A stretch of 64,000 nucleotides of DNA from Bacteroidota bacterium (GTDB lineage: Bacteria > Bacteroidota > Bacteroidia > Flavobacteriales > Weeksellaceae): NCBI GenBank assembly GCA_023399595.1, contig JAEWOR010000008.1, positions 62,001-126,000 of the forward strand, written 5' to 3'. The notes under the pieces are model-generated. The model worked only from the letters and a program-made list of their open reading frames with translations. It was not told the DNA's origin and made no database searches. The stretch's first letter is position 1, and every line of letters begins with the position of its first letter. This document shows positions 8,710 through 17,264 of the stretch, one piece after another. Made by a program: the position numbers and the translations under genes.

Positions 8710-8730
8710 ATCCGTATAAACACGGATAAA
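8707..8730 (+). other. Second small hairpin directly after the terminator
   Basis: A perfect 9-bp inverted repeat (TTTATCCGT with ACGGATAAA) and a 6-nt loop, abutting the terminator T-run. There is no T-tract after it. It could be an operator for the downstream operon or an RNA-stabilising hairpin; the sequence does not decide. Confidence 0.45.
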
Positions 8731-8810
8731 ATGATTAGTTAAATTACTGTTAATATATTACTATCTTTATTAGAGATTTACATATAAGTTTTAACGCAAA
8801 TTCAAAAACT

Positions 8811-9437
8811 ATGGAAACTACACAAATCCTTTTATTGGCGGTCGCTTTTGTAATAGGTGCAGCAGTAATGTTTGCCTTTACAAAGGCTACAACAAAGCCA
8901 TCTGAAACTTTTACAACTCCTACCATGCATGATTTTACCATTCGTGGTATGATTAATAATTATAGAGAAAATCAGCTCACTTTCATTAATAAAAACTTAC
9001 CTCTAGAAGATGCTCATTCAGTATGGCATTCATTTACAGAAATTAAAAACTTTATTAGCTCTGTTGAAAACGAAAGTAGTAAAGTAAACCCAGATTTAAT
9101 TGATGCTGATTTTGGTGTTCGTTTTTATTATGCTGCTTATCCGCAAGCTGAAGAATTCCAAAAATATGGAATTTATGGAGTTCCAGACACTTACGCTTTA
9201 AGACACACGATGATTATGATACCCACCATTAAAAAACATACTGATGAAGGTATTCAAAATTTTGATTTCAATCCTTTAGATGCTTCCACTTACAGTATAT
9301 CATCAACAGCGAACAACACTCCAACGTTGAGAATGATGGCTATGTCTGAAATAGGGGTTGGAACGGAAGGAAATCAGCTGGCAGAAAACCATGGAAGTCT
9401 TATTCCTCCCACCCACCCAAATGTAGAGCAGTATTAA
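8811..9437 (+). CDS. Membrane-anchored protein of unknown function, paralog 2
   Basis: A 208-residue paralog of the protein at 7823-8647. One membrane helix (residues 5-24) is followed directly by the shared domain: NNYRENQL, WHSFTEIKNFISSVENES, FGVRFYYAAYP, RHTMIMIPT, FDFNPLD, and the C-terminal NHGSLIPPT. It lacks the 14-residue repeats. The domain has no cysteines and no obvious catalytic triad. Conserved aromatic and Asn/Pro-rich motifs suggest a folded ligand- or protein-binding module; this is inference. Its stop codon is followed after one base by the start of the membrane protein and kinase genes, so it is the first gene of that operon. Confidence 0.8.
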   Translation: METTQILLLAVAFVIGAAVMFAFTKATTKPSETFTTPTMHDFTIRGMINNYRENQLTFINKNLPLEDAHSVWHSFTEIKNFISSVENESSKVNPDLIDADFGVRFYYAAYPQAEEFQKYGIYGVPDTYALRHTMIMIPTIKKHTDEGIQNFDFNPLDASTYSISSTANNTPTLRMMAMSEIGVGTEGNQLAENHGSLIPPTHPNVEQY

Positions 9438-9438
9438 A

Positions 9439-10089
9439 ATGGAAACATTGCGAATTATTTTAGATTACTTATTTTATATAGCGGAAAGCAGTGCCGCGGT
9501 AATTTCATTGCTACATTTCAAAACAATAAAACCGAAGTATTGGAGATATTTCGCAATTTTTTTAATGTTTATTTTTTTGTTTGAAACTATTGGAAAATTT
9601 GGTAATAATTTTATTTCTTTTTCTAAATCCAATTACTATAATTATATAGTAATTCCATTTGAATTCTTTTTCTTTTATTGGTTATATGCAATAAAGTCTT
9701 TAATGAACATTAAATTATTTTTCTTATTTTCATTATTATACATCATTTCTTATATACCAGCTGAATTTTATTTTAAAGATAGTAGAATTATCTTTTCTTT
9801 CAATTATACTTTTGGGTGTTTACTTTTAATGATATTAGTATTGATGGAATATTATAAACAGATTAATTCTGAAAACATTCTCAATTTTAAACAGAATAAA
9901 ATGTTTTATGTGAATTTGGGAATTACTCTATTTTTTATAGGAACTCTACCTTTTTTCTCATTTTATAGATTATTACTTAATGAGTATCCAAGAGTTTTTG
10001 ATATTTATTGGATTTATTCTCTACTTTCTGGAATAGCAATGTATGTATTTTTCTCAATGTCATTTATATGGGGGAAACAGAGTTATTAA
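9439..10089 (+). CDS. Polytopic membrane protein of the kinase operon
   Basis: A 216-residue, very hydrophobic protein with about six membrane segments and little soluble sequence. I do not recognise the family. It starts one base after paralog 2, and its last 22 bases overlap the histidine kinase start at 10068. The kinase has only one membrane helix and no extracellular sensor, so this protein is a candidate membrane sensing partner, comparable in size to small 7-TM-like sensory modules. That role is inferred from context only. Confidence 0.75.
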   Translation: METLRIILDYLFYIAESSAAVISLLHFKTIKPKYWRYFAIFLMFIFLFETIGKFGNNFISFSKSNYYNYIVIPFEFFFFYWLYAIKSLMNIKLFFLFSLLYIISYIPAEFYFKDSRIIFSFNYTFGCLLLMILVLMEYYKQINSENILNFKQNKMFYVNLGITLFFIGTLPFFSFYRLLLNEYPRVFDIYWIYSLLSGIAMYVFFSMSFIWGKQSY

Positions 10090-10850
10090 TAACAATCATA
10101 TTGTATAATTTATTTTTTATACTTTTTATTATCTCCGTCTTGGTGTATATAAAAAGGTATAAAGAGAGAAAAAATGAGTATTTAAAAGAACTTCAACACA
10201 CTAACGAAGAACACCAAAAAGAAATATTAAAAACTCAATTAGAAATACAACAATCTACCATGGCCGAAATTGGAAGAGAGTTGCATGATAATATAGGACA
10301 GAAGCTTACCTTAGCAAGTTTATATTCTCAACAATTAATTTTTGAAAACAAAGCTCCTCAAATTAATAACAAAATAGAAGAAGTTACTCATATTATTGAT
10401 GAGTCTATTGAAGTTCTAAGAGGGCTTTCCAAAAGTCTAACAGACGACAGAATAAGTAAAAAAAACATCATTGAACTTATTGAGGAAGAAGTAAAAAAAA
10501 TAAACAAATTAAAAAAGTGTAATGTTATATTTTTAACTAACTTTACACTATTAGATTTAAAATTCATTCAAAAAAGTGTTTTATTAAGAATTGTTCAAGA
10601 AAGCATTCAGAATAGCTTAAAACACTCTCAATGTACGGAGATTATTATTGAACTCAACCAAACTAATAACGATATTGAACTTAGCATTAAAGACAATGGA
10701 AAAGGCTTTGATACCCAGAATTCCCAATTTGAAGGTATAGGGTTACAAAATATGCGCAAACGTATTGAAATGCTAAATGGTACTTTTAACATGGTAAGTG
10801 CCCCGAATAAAGGAACTCGCATTTTAACATTAATTAAGCAGAAGAGATGA
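10068..10850 (+). CDS. Sensor histidine kinase, HisKA_3 (NarX/DesK) type
   Basis: A 260-residue kinase. Residues 5-28 form a single membrane helix, followed by a coiled-coil stretch. The dimerisation/phosphoacceptor box is GRELHDNIGQ (His73), the HPK7/HisKA_3 signature. The HATPase_c domain shows the N-box VQESIQNSLKHS, the G1 box DNGKGFD and the G2 box GIGLQNMRKRI. The ATG at 10068 is preferred over the upstream ATG at 10008 because it places the membrane helix at the N-terminus and reduces overlap with the previous gene to 22 nt. The stop overlaps the regulator start by 4 nt (ATGA), so the two are translationally coupled partners. There is no periplasmic sensor domain. Confidence 0.92.
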   Translation: MGETELLITIILYNLFFILFIISVLVYIKRYKERKNEYLKELQHTNEEHQKEILKTQLEIQQSTMAEIGRELHDNIGQKLTLASLYSQQLIFENKAPQINNKIEEVTHIIDESIEVLRGLSKSLTDDRISKKNIIELIEEEVKKINKLKKCNVIFLTNFTLLDLKFIQKSVLLRIVQESIQNSLKHSQCTEIIIELNQTNNDIELSIKDNGKGFDTQNSQFEGIGLQNMRKRIEMLNGTFNMVSAPNKGTRILTLIKQKR

Positions 10851-11485
10851 AAAAAACCATAGTTATAGTGGACGATCATATTCTCATTGCAAAAGCCATC
10901 GAGGGAATCATCGATCATTTCCAAGACTTTGAGGTCTGTTATGTTTGCGAAAACGGTAAAGATCTCATTAATAAATTTGAAAAAAACAGTAAAATACCCA
11001 ACATTGTTCTCTTAGACATCAGCATGCCTTTAATGGATGGTTTTGAAACTGTAGCCTGGCTTAAAGCCAATCACCCTGAAATAAAAGTAATGGCGCTAAG
11101 CATGCAGGGAGATGAAAACAGTGTAATAAAAATGATAAAAAATGGAGCTAGAGGTTATCTTCTGAAAAATTCCAGTCCGAAAAACTTGGAAGATGCTCTT
11201 AAAAAATTAGATAAAGAAGGTTTTTACTACCCAGATTGGGCTTCAAAAATACTTTTTGAAAACTTCACTGGGGAACACGAAGAACATAATGCGGTAAAAA
11301 TTACAGAAAGAGAGCGCGAATTTTTAACCTATACTGTTACAGAACTGAGCTATAAGGAAATTGCAGACAAAATGTGTTGCAGTCCAAGAACCATAGAAAG
11401 CTACAGAGATCAGCTATGTGTAAAACTAGATCTTAAAACAAGAGTAGGCTTAGCGGTTTATGCTCTTAAAAACGGAATTGTATAA
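10847..11485 (+). CDS. NarL/FixJ-family response regulator
   Basis: A 212-residue regulator. The receiver domain has the acidic pair Asp9-Asp10, phosphoacceptor Asp57 (VLLDISMP), switch Ser85 and Lys107 (YLLKNS). The C-terminal LuxR/GerE helix-turn-helix is intact: TEREREFL, YKEIADKMCCSPRTIES, and a final helix ending LKNGIV. It pairs with the HisKA_3 kinase it overlaps. Likely targets include its own operon or paralog 1, but I found no repeated operator that would prove this. A strong terminator follows. Confidence 0.94.
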   Translation: MKKTIVIVDDHILIAKAIEGIIDHFQDFEVCYVCENGKDLINKFEKNSKIPNIVLLDISMPLMDGFETVAWLKANHPEIKVMALSMQGDENSVIKMIKNGARGYLLKNSSPKNLEDALKKLDKEGFYYPDWASKILFENFTGEHEEHNAVKITEREREFLTYTVTELSYKEIADKMCCSPRTIESYRDQLCVKLDLKTRVGLAVYALKNGIV

Positions 11486-11514
11486 AAAAAGACAGTCTTT
11501 TGAACTGTCTTTTT
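11486..11514 (+). terminator. Bidirectional terminator between the regulator and M1 peptidase genes
   Basis: An 11-bp stem (AAAAAGACAGT with ACTGTCTTTTT), 7-nt loop and T-runs on both strands, placed between convergent genes. Confidence 0.9.
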
Positions 11515-11532
11515 GTTTTTTATTTTCAAGAT

Positions 11533-13722
11533 TTATTTTGAAAAAGTAAATGTTTGCCCACCTTGAGTAATATCAAAACTCTTTTTATCCTTGGCAAATT
11601 TTATTTTAATATCGGCAACATCAAAACTGAATTCATCATTTCCTTGATATTCTAAGGGGAAAAATTCTTGCCCACTTGCTTGAGCCATTAGTGTATTATT
11701 CTCTTCTTTCAAAGTAAACTTTACAGGCATTTGTTTATTTGAGAAAACACCAATATAATCTTTTAAATTAATTTTAGAAGCCGCTGCTCCACTTTCCATA
11801 TTAAAAGTATTATTAGATGTATTATTATCTGGAAGTGTAGCGTTTGGATCTAATGTAACAGAGGCAATTTCTTTGGTGGTAGGAACATTAAAACTCCAAT
11901 CTTTATTTCTTCTCCAAATATCTACAGGCAAATTAAAATTTTGCGTTGTACCATCTTTAAAAGTGATTTGTCCTACAACAGGCATTGGCATTTTCTTTAA
12001 ATTAGAGATTGAAATAGTAACACCTTTACTAGCATCTCCATTCACATATTTCACTCCTGTAATTGCTTGATCCAATTGCCAGTTATTAATAATCCAACTT
12101 CTCCAAAACCAACCTAAATCTTCACCTGCAACATTTTCCATTGTTCTGAAAAAATCATTAGGAGTAGGGTGTTTATAAGCCCATCTGTTGATATATTCTT
12201 TAAAAGCTTTATCAAAACGTTCTTTTCCTAAAACAGACTCTCTTAAAACCTGCATAGCGGTTCCAGGCTTATAATACGCTAAAAAGCCAATGCTCGATTC
12301 TTTCATATTATCAGGTGGCGTCATCACAGGTTCTAACCTTTCATTGGTAAGCATTCCTGCCATACCTCTCACATTTTTCTTTCTGAAATATTCACCTTTA
12401 TTGAAAGCCTCTGTAGACAATTCATTGATAAAAGTATTAAAACCTTCGTCCATCCAAGCGTGTTTACGTTCGTTAGAACCAACAATCATTGGGAACCAAA
12501 TATGACCAAATTCGTGGTCTGTAACTCCCCATAAATCTTCACCTTTAGAAGTATAATGACAAAAAACGATTCCTGGATATTCCATTCCCCCTTCATTTCC
12601 TGCAACATTAATGGCAGTTGGATAAGGGTATTCAAACCATTGATGAGAATAATGCTCAATAGAAGCTTTAGTATATTCTGTTGAACGACTCCAAGCTTCC
12701 TGTCCATCACTTTCTATAGGATAAGCAGAAATAGCCAATGTTTTTTTGCCCGAAGCCACATTAATTTTCGCTGCATCAATAATAAACGCTGGAGAAGCTG
12801 CCCACGCAAAATCTCTGGTATTTTCTATTTTAAATTTCCACGTTTTTGTTCCCGAAGCATTTTCTTTTCCAATTTCAGAAGCAGAACGAATCATTACTGT
12901 TTTATCACTTTTTTGAGCTTCGTCCCAACGTTTCATTTGCTCAGAAGAATATACATTTTTCGCATTCATTAACTCACCAGAACCCACTACATAATAATTA
13001 GCAGGAACGGTAATATTGGCTTCCACGTTTCCGTATTCTAGATAAAATTCACCTGCACCGAGATAAGGCAAAGTGTTCCAACCAGAAATATCATCATAAA
13101 CCGCCATTCTTGGAAACCATTGAGCCATAGTGTAAATTTTCCCGTTTTTAGTTGAAAGAACCCCCATTCTATCCGCTCCTTCTTCAGGGGCAATAAATGA
13201 ATATTCAATAGAAATTTTCACAACACCTCCATTAGATTTCAAGATTTTAGGCAAGTCAATCTGCATTCTACTATCAGAAACGGTATATTTTGCAGATTTC
13301 CCATCTATTTTAACCGATTTTATAGTATAACCACCATCAAATTCTGACGTGTTTTTTCCATATCTAGAATTGCTAAGCGGAATCATTGCACTTCCTCTAG
13401 AATCTTTTTTAAATAAATTCTGATCCAGTTGCAACCATACAAAATCCATTGTATCGGGGCTATTATTGGTGTATTTAATATCTGTACTGGCTGTAAATTC
13501 ATTTTTAGAATCATTTAATGAAACATTAAGAACATAATTTGCGGAATTTTGCCAATATTTAGGTCCTGGTTTTCCACTTGCAGAACGGTATTCATTTCCA
13601 TTTTCAGTATAAAAAGGCTCTTTAAAAGCTTCTTTATAATCATATTCTGAAGTTTGCTGAGCCGTTAAATTTGCTACCACTAAAAAACACGCCGAAATGC
13701 TAATCGTTTTAATCAAATTCAT
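11533..13722 (-). CDS. M1 family metallopeptidase (aminopeptidase-like), exported
   Basis: A 729-residue protein with a signal peptide (about residues 1-21, ending LTAQ). The zinc site HEFGH is at 403-407 with the third ligand Glu426 exactly 18 residues later (WMDEGFNTF), the gluzincin HEXXH-X18-E arrangement of M1 peptidases. The substrate-recognition loop is GGMEYPG instead of GAMEN, as in the bacterial leukotriene-A4-hydrolase-like branch. It probably trims peptides in the periplasm or at the outer surface. It carries no T9SS tail that I can recognise. Single gene, flanked by terminators. Confidence 0.92.
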   Translation of the reverse strand: MNLIKTISISACFLVVANLTAQQTSEYDYKEAFKEPFYTENGNEYRSASGKPGPKYWQNSANYVLNVSLNDSKNEFTASTDIKYTNNSPDTMDFVWLQLDQNLFKKDSRGSAMIPLSNSRYGKNTSEFDGGYTIKSVKIDGKSAKYTVSDSRMQIDLPKILKSNGGVVKISIEYSFIAPEEGADRMGVLSTKNGKIYTMAQWFPRMAVYDDISGWNTLPYLGAGEFYLEYGNVEANITVPANYYVVGSGELMNAKNVYSSEQMKRWDEAQKSDKTVMIRSASEIGKENASGTKTWKFKIENTRDFAWAASPAFIIDAAKINVASGKKTLAISAYPIESDGQEAWSRSTEYTKASIEHYSHQWFEYPYPTAINVAGNEGGMEYPGIVFCHYTSKGEDLWGVTDHEFGHIWFPMIVGSNERKHAWMDEGFNTFINELSTEAFNKGEYFRKKNVRGMAGMLTNERLEPVMTPPDNMKESSIGFLAYYKPGTAMQVLRESVLGKERFDKAFKEYINRWAYKHPTPNDFFRTMENVAGEDLGWFWRSWIINNWQLDQAITGVKYVNGDASKGVTISISNLKKMPMPVVGQITFKDGTTQNFNLPVDIWRRNKDWSFNVPTTKEIASVTLDPNATLPDNNTSNNTFNMESGAAASKINLKDYIGVFSNKQMPVKFTLKEENNTLMAQASGQEFFPLEYQGNDEFSFDVADIKIKFAKDKKSFDITQGGQTFTFSK

Positions 13723-13797
13723 ATTTATAATTACGTTTGAGTTAAGATTTTATTGATAAGTGCTAAAAATACTGCTTTCGTTACATTTATCCACAAA

Positions 13798-13826
13798 AAA
13801 ACCTCTCCAAAAAATGAAGAGGTTTT
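13798..13826 (-). terminator. Intrinsic terminator of fabV
   Basis: A 9-bp stem (AAAACCTCT with AGAGGTTTT) with an 11-nt loop, followed on the minus strand by a T-run. It lies 20 nt past the fabV stop codon. Confidence 0.85.
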
Positions 13827-13845
13827 GTATTATTTTAAAGTAAAA

Positions 13846-15048
13846 CTATTCTTGAATACTTGGAACTCCTACATTCTCATTGGTATCTTTTTCATAATCA
13901 ACACCATCTATTTCAAAACCAAAGAGATTAAAGAAATCCTTTCTGTAACCCACAATGTCACTTATTTGTTCAAGATTTTCTGTAGAAATTTGGTCCCAAA
14001 GTTTTGCAACTTCAGCTTGAACTTCTGGATCCATCTCTAAATCATCAATTCTAATTCTTCCTTGCTCGTCTAATGGAACATTCGCATTTTCGGTATACAA
14101 TCTTTCAGCAAAAAGTCTTTGCATTTGCTCAATAGTTCCTTCGTGAGTACCTTTTGCCTTCATTACTTTATACAATAATGATATATATAAAGGAACTACA
14201 GGAATTGCAGAACTAGATTGTGTTACCAAAGCTTTATTTACAGAAACATAAGAAACTCCGTGAATATCTTTCAATAAATCGTTAATTACAGGAACTGTAG
14301 CTTCCAAATCGTTTTTTGCTTGTCCTATTGTTCCGTTTCTATAGATTGGGAAAGTTAATTCAGGGCCAATATAAGAATAAGCCACTGTTTTAACGCCATC
14401 CGCTAAAACACCAGCATTTTTAAGATCTTCCATCCAGAATTTCCAATCTTCACCCCCCATTACAGCAACCGTATTGGCGATATCTTCATCATTTTCTACC
14501 GGTTGAATACTAATATCTGTAACTGCACCAGAATGAAAATCTACTGTTTTATTGGTAAAAGGCTGTCCGATTGGTTTTAAAACCGAAGAATAAGCGACAC
14601 CAGTTTTAGGATGTGTTCTTCTAGGAGAAGCAAGGCTATAGACTACTAAATCAACTTGTCCAAGATCTTTTTTTATTAAATCAATGGTTTGCTTTTTCAC
14701 CTCATCAGAAAACGCATCTCCATTAATACTTTTTGCATACAAACCTGCATTATGAGCTTCTTTTTCGAATGCTGCAGAATTATACCAACCTGCAGTTCCC
14801 ATTTTACCTTCAGAAGCTGGTTTTTCAAAGAAAACACCAATTGTAGCTGCATTAGAACCAAAAGCCGCAGAAATTCTTGAAGCGATACCAAAACCTGTAG
14901 AAGCACCAATGACCAAAACTTTTTTAGGTCCGTTTTTAATTTCTCCTTTAGATTTTACATATTCTATCTGATTTTTAACTGTTTGCAAGGCTCCATCTGG
15001 ATGAGCTGTTAAACAAATAAACCCTCTTGTTCTTGGTTGAATAATCAT
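13846..15048 (-). CDS. fabV: Trans-2-enoyl-(ACP/CoA) reductase FabV
   Basis: A 400-residue, full-length FabV, the NADH-dependent enoyl reductase that completes each fatty acid elongation cycle. It opens MIIQPRTRGFICLTAHP, has the nucleotide-binding GASTGFG after the first strand, SLASPRRTHPKTG in the substrate region, and the catalytic Tyr-X8-Lys as YRNGTIGQAK. FabV enzymes are, as a family, poorly inhibited by triclosan compared with FabI. Single gene. A desaturase (55664) and a dienoyl-CoA reductase (19090) elsewhere in the window touch the same lipid pathways but are not linked to it. Confidence 0.95.
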   Translation of the reverse strand: MIIQPRTRGFICLTAHPDGALQTVKNQIEYVKSKGEIKNGPKKVLVIGASTGFGIASRISAAFGSNAATIGVFFEKPASEGKMGTAGWYNSAAFEKEAHNAGLYAKSINGDAFSDEVKKQTIDLIKKDLGQVDLVVYSLASPRRTHPKTGVAYSSVLKPIGQPFTNKTVDFHSGAVTDISIQPVENDEDIANTVAVMGGEDWKFWMEDLKNAGVLADGVKTVAYSYIGPELTFPIYRNGTIGQAKNDLEATVPVINDLLKDIHGVSYVSVNKALVTQSSSAIPVVPLYISLLYKVMKAKGTHEGTIEQMQRLFAERLYTENANVPLDEQGRIRIDDLEMDPEVQAEVAKLWDQISTENLEQISDIVGYRKDFFNLFGFEIDGVDYEKDTNENVGVPSIQE

Positions 15049-15202
15049 AATTGGTAAAATAATTTTAAAGATGCAAGGTACATAATTTTCCCTTAAAATA
15101 AAGAAATAGATTCTAATTTTCTACCATTATCAACCGAGAATATTCTTATATAAAAACACGATTTATAAAGTAGAATAAGGAAGAAAATGCAAAACATTTA
15201 GT

Positions 15203-15406
15203 TTAAATACTAAAATCTGTTTTGTCTTCTTCCATTGTTTCAAAAAATTCTTTTAGATATTTATCGGGATTTTTTTTTGAAGTTCTTAACTTAACCACTT
15301 TTAAGGCTGGATAAAAATCCAAGATTTCTATTTCCCTATCTAAGAGTTTCTTTTTTGTTTCCTCCCACTTTAGCTCGGGTTTAAGTAATGCTAAATAAAT
15401 TTTCAT
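15203..15406 (-). CDS. Small protein resembling a stand-alone subtilisin propeptide (I9-like)
   Basis: A 67-residue protein with no signal peptide. Its pattern (strand MKIYLALL, helix KWEETKKKLLDRE, strands IEILDFY and LKVVKLRTS, helix YLKEFFETM) follows the beta-alpha-beta-beta-alpha order of the I9 propeptide/inhibitor fold. The start ATG overlaps the protease stop by 4 nt (ATGA), so translation is coupled to the subtilisin. Stand-alone I9 proteins that inhibit subtilisins in trans are known in fungi. That this one inhibits or chaperones its neighbour is inference, and the fold is assigned by eye. Confidence 0.6.
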   Translation of the reverse strand: MKIYLALLKPELKWEETKKKLLDREIEILDFYPALKVVKLRTSKKNPDKYLKEFFETMEEDKTDFSI

Positions 15407-16665
15407 GATGTAGGTATTTGTACGAGTCCGTTTCCAATATCTCTAAATTTCAAACCTTCAATTTTTTTGGCATTTTTCTCTAGGAGCTCCCAAATTTCTT
15501 TAGCCGATTTTTGTGGAAATTTTTCCATATACAATGCTGCCATTCCAGAAACAAAAGGCGTTGCCATGCTTGTTCCGCTCATTGCTTGGTATTTAGGAGA
15601 AGTTTTTGTTTTTATGGAATAAGAACTGAAAATATCCACACCAGGTGCACAAATATCAATGCTTCCACCAGTTGCTGCATTAATTCCTGCATTGGAGAAT
15701 TTCGCCACTTTTAGTTGACTATCTACAGCTGCAATAGCCATAATAGAAGTTGAATTTGCTGGAACAGAAACAGGTTCCGGAACAGAGGGCCTACTACTGT
15801 CATTACCCGCAGCTGCAATAAGCAAACAATTATTTTCCAATGCTCTTTTTCCTATTTCCTCAAACAACTGCGAAGGTTTTTCATTGATGCTTACTGGAGA
15901 AGCCAAAGACATAGAAACAATTCTGAATTTCTTCGTAATTGCCCAATCTATTGCATCAATAATGCTACTTGTACTTCCTTTTCCGTTATTGTTAAGCACT
16001 TTTGCAATTTTCAAATTAGCATCTTTTGCCACACCGTATCTATTGCCATTGTCCATTCTTAAATTCCCTGTAGCAATTCCTGCACAATGAGTACCATGAC
16101 CTTTAGGATCTTTATCCCAAACTTCACCTTCTATAAAAGATTTACCCTCAATATTTCTGTTCTGAAAATCGGGGTGACTAATATCCAAACCGGTATCCAG
16201 AATGCATACATCAATTCCCTTTCCTGAAAATTGAGTATTCTGAACTCCAACAGCCTTAATTCCCCATTCTAGCTTGGTTTCTGTTTGTTGAGGAATAGGT
16301 TTATTTTGGATAAATTTTTCCAGTTCAGCGATTTTATTTTGGACATTTTCTACATTTTTTTTGAGTTCCGCAATGAGTTCTATTTCACCAGCGGTTACAA
16401 ACTCTCTTTCCAATTCGTATCCCACCACTGGACTTTTAGAATTATTTAAAGCATCTTGAAGTTGCTGTTCTGTAATATTATCCAACACAACAACATTCAA
16501 ATTTTTGTAGAGCACAGCATTTTGACCATCAATAATATCAAATGAACGCTTATTTTTGGAAAGGTCTTCCGAGGAAGTAACACTCACTGAAAATTCTTTT
16601 TCGATGGAGCTTAAACTCTTTTTCGCTTGATTCTCCAAAAGAACAATATAACGATTGGTTTTCAT
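15403..16665 (-). CDS. S8 family serine peptidase (subtilisin) without signal peptide
   Basis: A 420-residue subtilase. The catalytic triad is complete: Asp157 (ILDTGLD), His190 (GHGTHCAG) and Ser366 (SGTSMATP), with oxyanion Asn288 (AAGND). Residues 1-90 look like an I9 propeptide (RYIVLLENQ opening, NVVVLDNIT, ending YELEREFV). Residues 91-122 form a short coiled coil (ELIAELKKNVENVQ) linking it to the catalytic domain. There is no signal peptide and no C-terminal sorting domain, so it should act in the cytoplasm unless exported by another route. It is the fourth gene of a five-gene operon headed by a DUF2589 protein, with an 11-nt gap upstream and a 4-nt overlap downstream. Confidence 0.92.
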   Translation of the reverse strand: MKTNRYIVLLENQAKKSLSSIEKEFSVSVTSSEDLSKNKRSFDIIDGQNAVLYKNLNVVVLDNITEQQLQDALNNSKSPVVGYELEREFVTAGEIELIAELKKNVENVQNKIAELEKFIQNKPIPQQTETKLEWGIKAVGVQNTQFSGKGIDVCILDTGLDISHPDFQNRNIEGKSFIEGEVWDKDPKGHGTHCAGIATGNLRMDNGNRYGVAKDANLKIAKVLNNNGKGSTSSIIDAIDWAITKKFRIVSMSLASPVSINEKPSQLFEEIGKRALENNCLLIAAAGNDSSRPSVPEPVSVPANSTSIMAIAAVDSQLKVAKFSNAGINAATGGSIDICAPGVDIFSSYSIKTKTSPKYQAMSGTSMATPFVSGMAALYMEKFPQKSAKEIWELLEKNAKKIEGLKFRDIGNGLVQIPTS

Positions 16666-16676
16666 GGCAATTTACT

Positions 16677-17255
16677 TTAAGCAATTTTTAATAATGATTT
16701 TTCAAACAAAAGATAGATATCTTCGGCAATAAGGCTCATTTTCAACTTTTTATCAATAGAAGAAATACTTCCGTTTTGGGTGAGTAAAAAATTCCAATAG
16801 ACTTCAATTTTTTGCACAGAATTGAGTTCCGCAATTTTTTCATCAGTAAGAATATGATTCTGATATAAATTAAGAATCAAATTACTGATAATCTCCTCTC
16901 CTTCTTCCAATTTTTGTTGTTCGGTATTGTGGAGTTTACTCAAAATTTCTAGAATAGCTTCATGAACGGTAAAAGCAAAGCCCCAAAACAATTCTCGTTT
17001 TCCGGTTTCAATCTTCTGCATTTTCACTGGGTTAAAACCTCTTTTTATAGTTTGAATTCTCCCAATGAAGTTTAAAATTTCAGCTTCATGTGTTTGCTCT
17101 CCTCTGGAATGAAAATATTCTAATAAGTCTTTCAAGAATTCATTGAGTTGAGCATCAAAATCAAATGATTTCTCATTAAATAAACGCTGCACATGATTGA
17201 ATTTTAAAAAAAGTTCATCTATGATTTTAATTTTATGATGTATAAATTCTTGCAT
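16677..17255 (-). CDS. Uncharacterised helical protein of the DUF2589/subtilisin operon
   Basis: A 192-residue soluble protein that I do not recognise. It is predicted by eye to be almost all alpha-helical (heptad-like stretches FIHHKIKIIDELFLKF, VHEAILEILSKLHN, EEGEEIISNLILNLYQ), acidic, with no cysteine, no membrane segment and no catalytic motif. The gene lies 9 nt after the 234-residue protein and 11 nt before the subtilisin gene, all on the same strand. It could be an adaptor or a substrate of the protease; nothing in the sequence proves either. Confidence 0.7.
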   Translation of the reverse strand: MQEFIHHKIKIIDELFLKFNHVQRLFNEKSFDFDAQLNEFLKDLLEYFHSRGEQTHEAEILNFIGRIQTIKRGFNPVKMQKIETGKRELFWGFAFTVHEAILEILSKLHNTEQQKLEEGEEIISNLILNLYQNHILTDEKIAELNSVQKIEVYWNFLLTQNGSISSIDKKLKMSLIAEDIYLLFEKSLLKIA

Positions 17256-17264
17256 GATTTCTCA

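Noticed and set aside
10008..10067. Earlier ATG for the histidine kinase
   Set aside because: It lies deep inside the preceding membrane-protein gene and adds residues unlike a kinase N-terminus.
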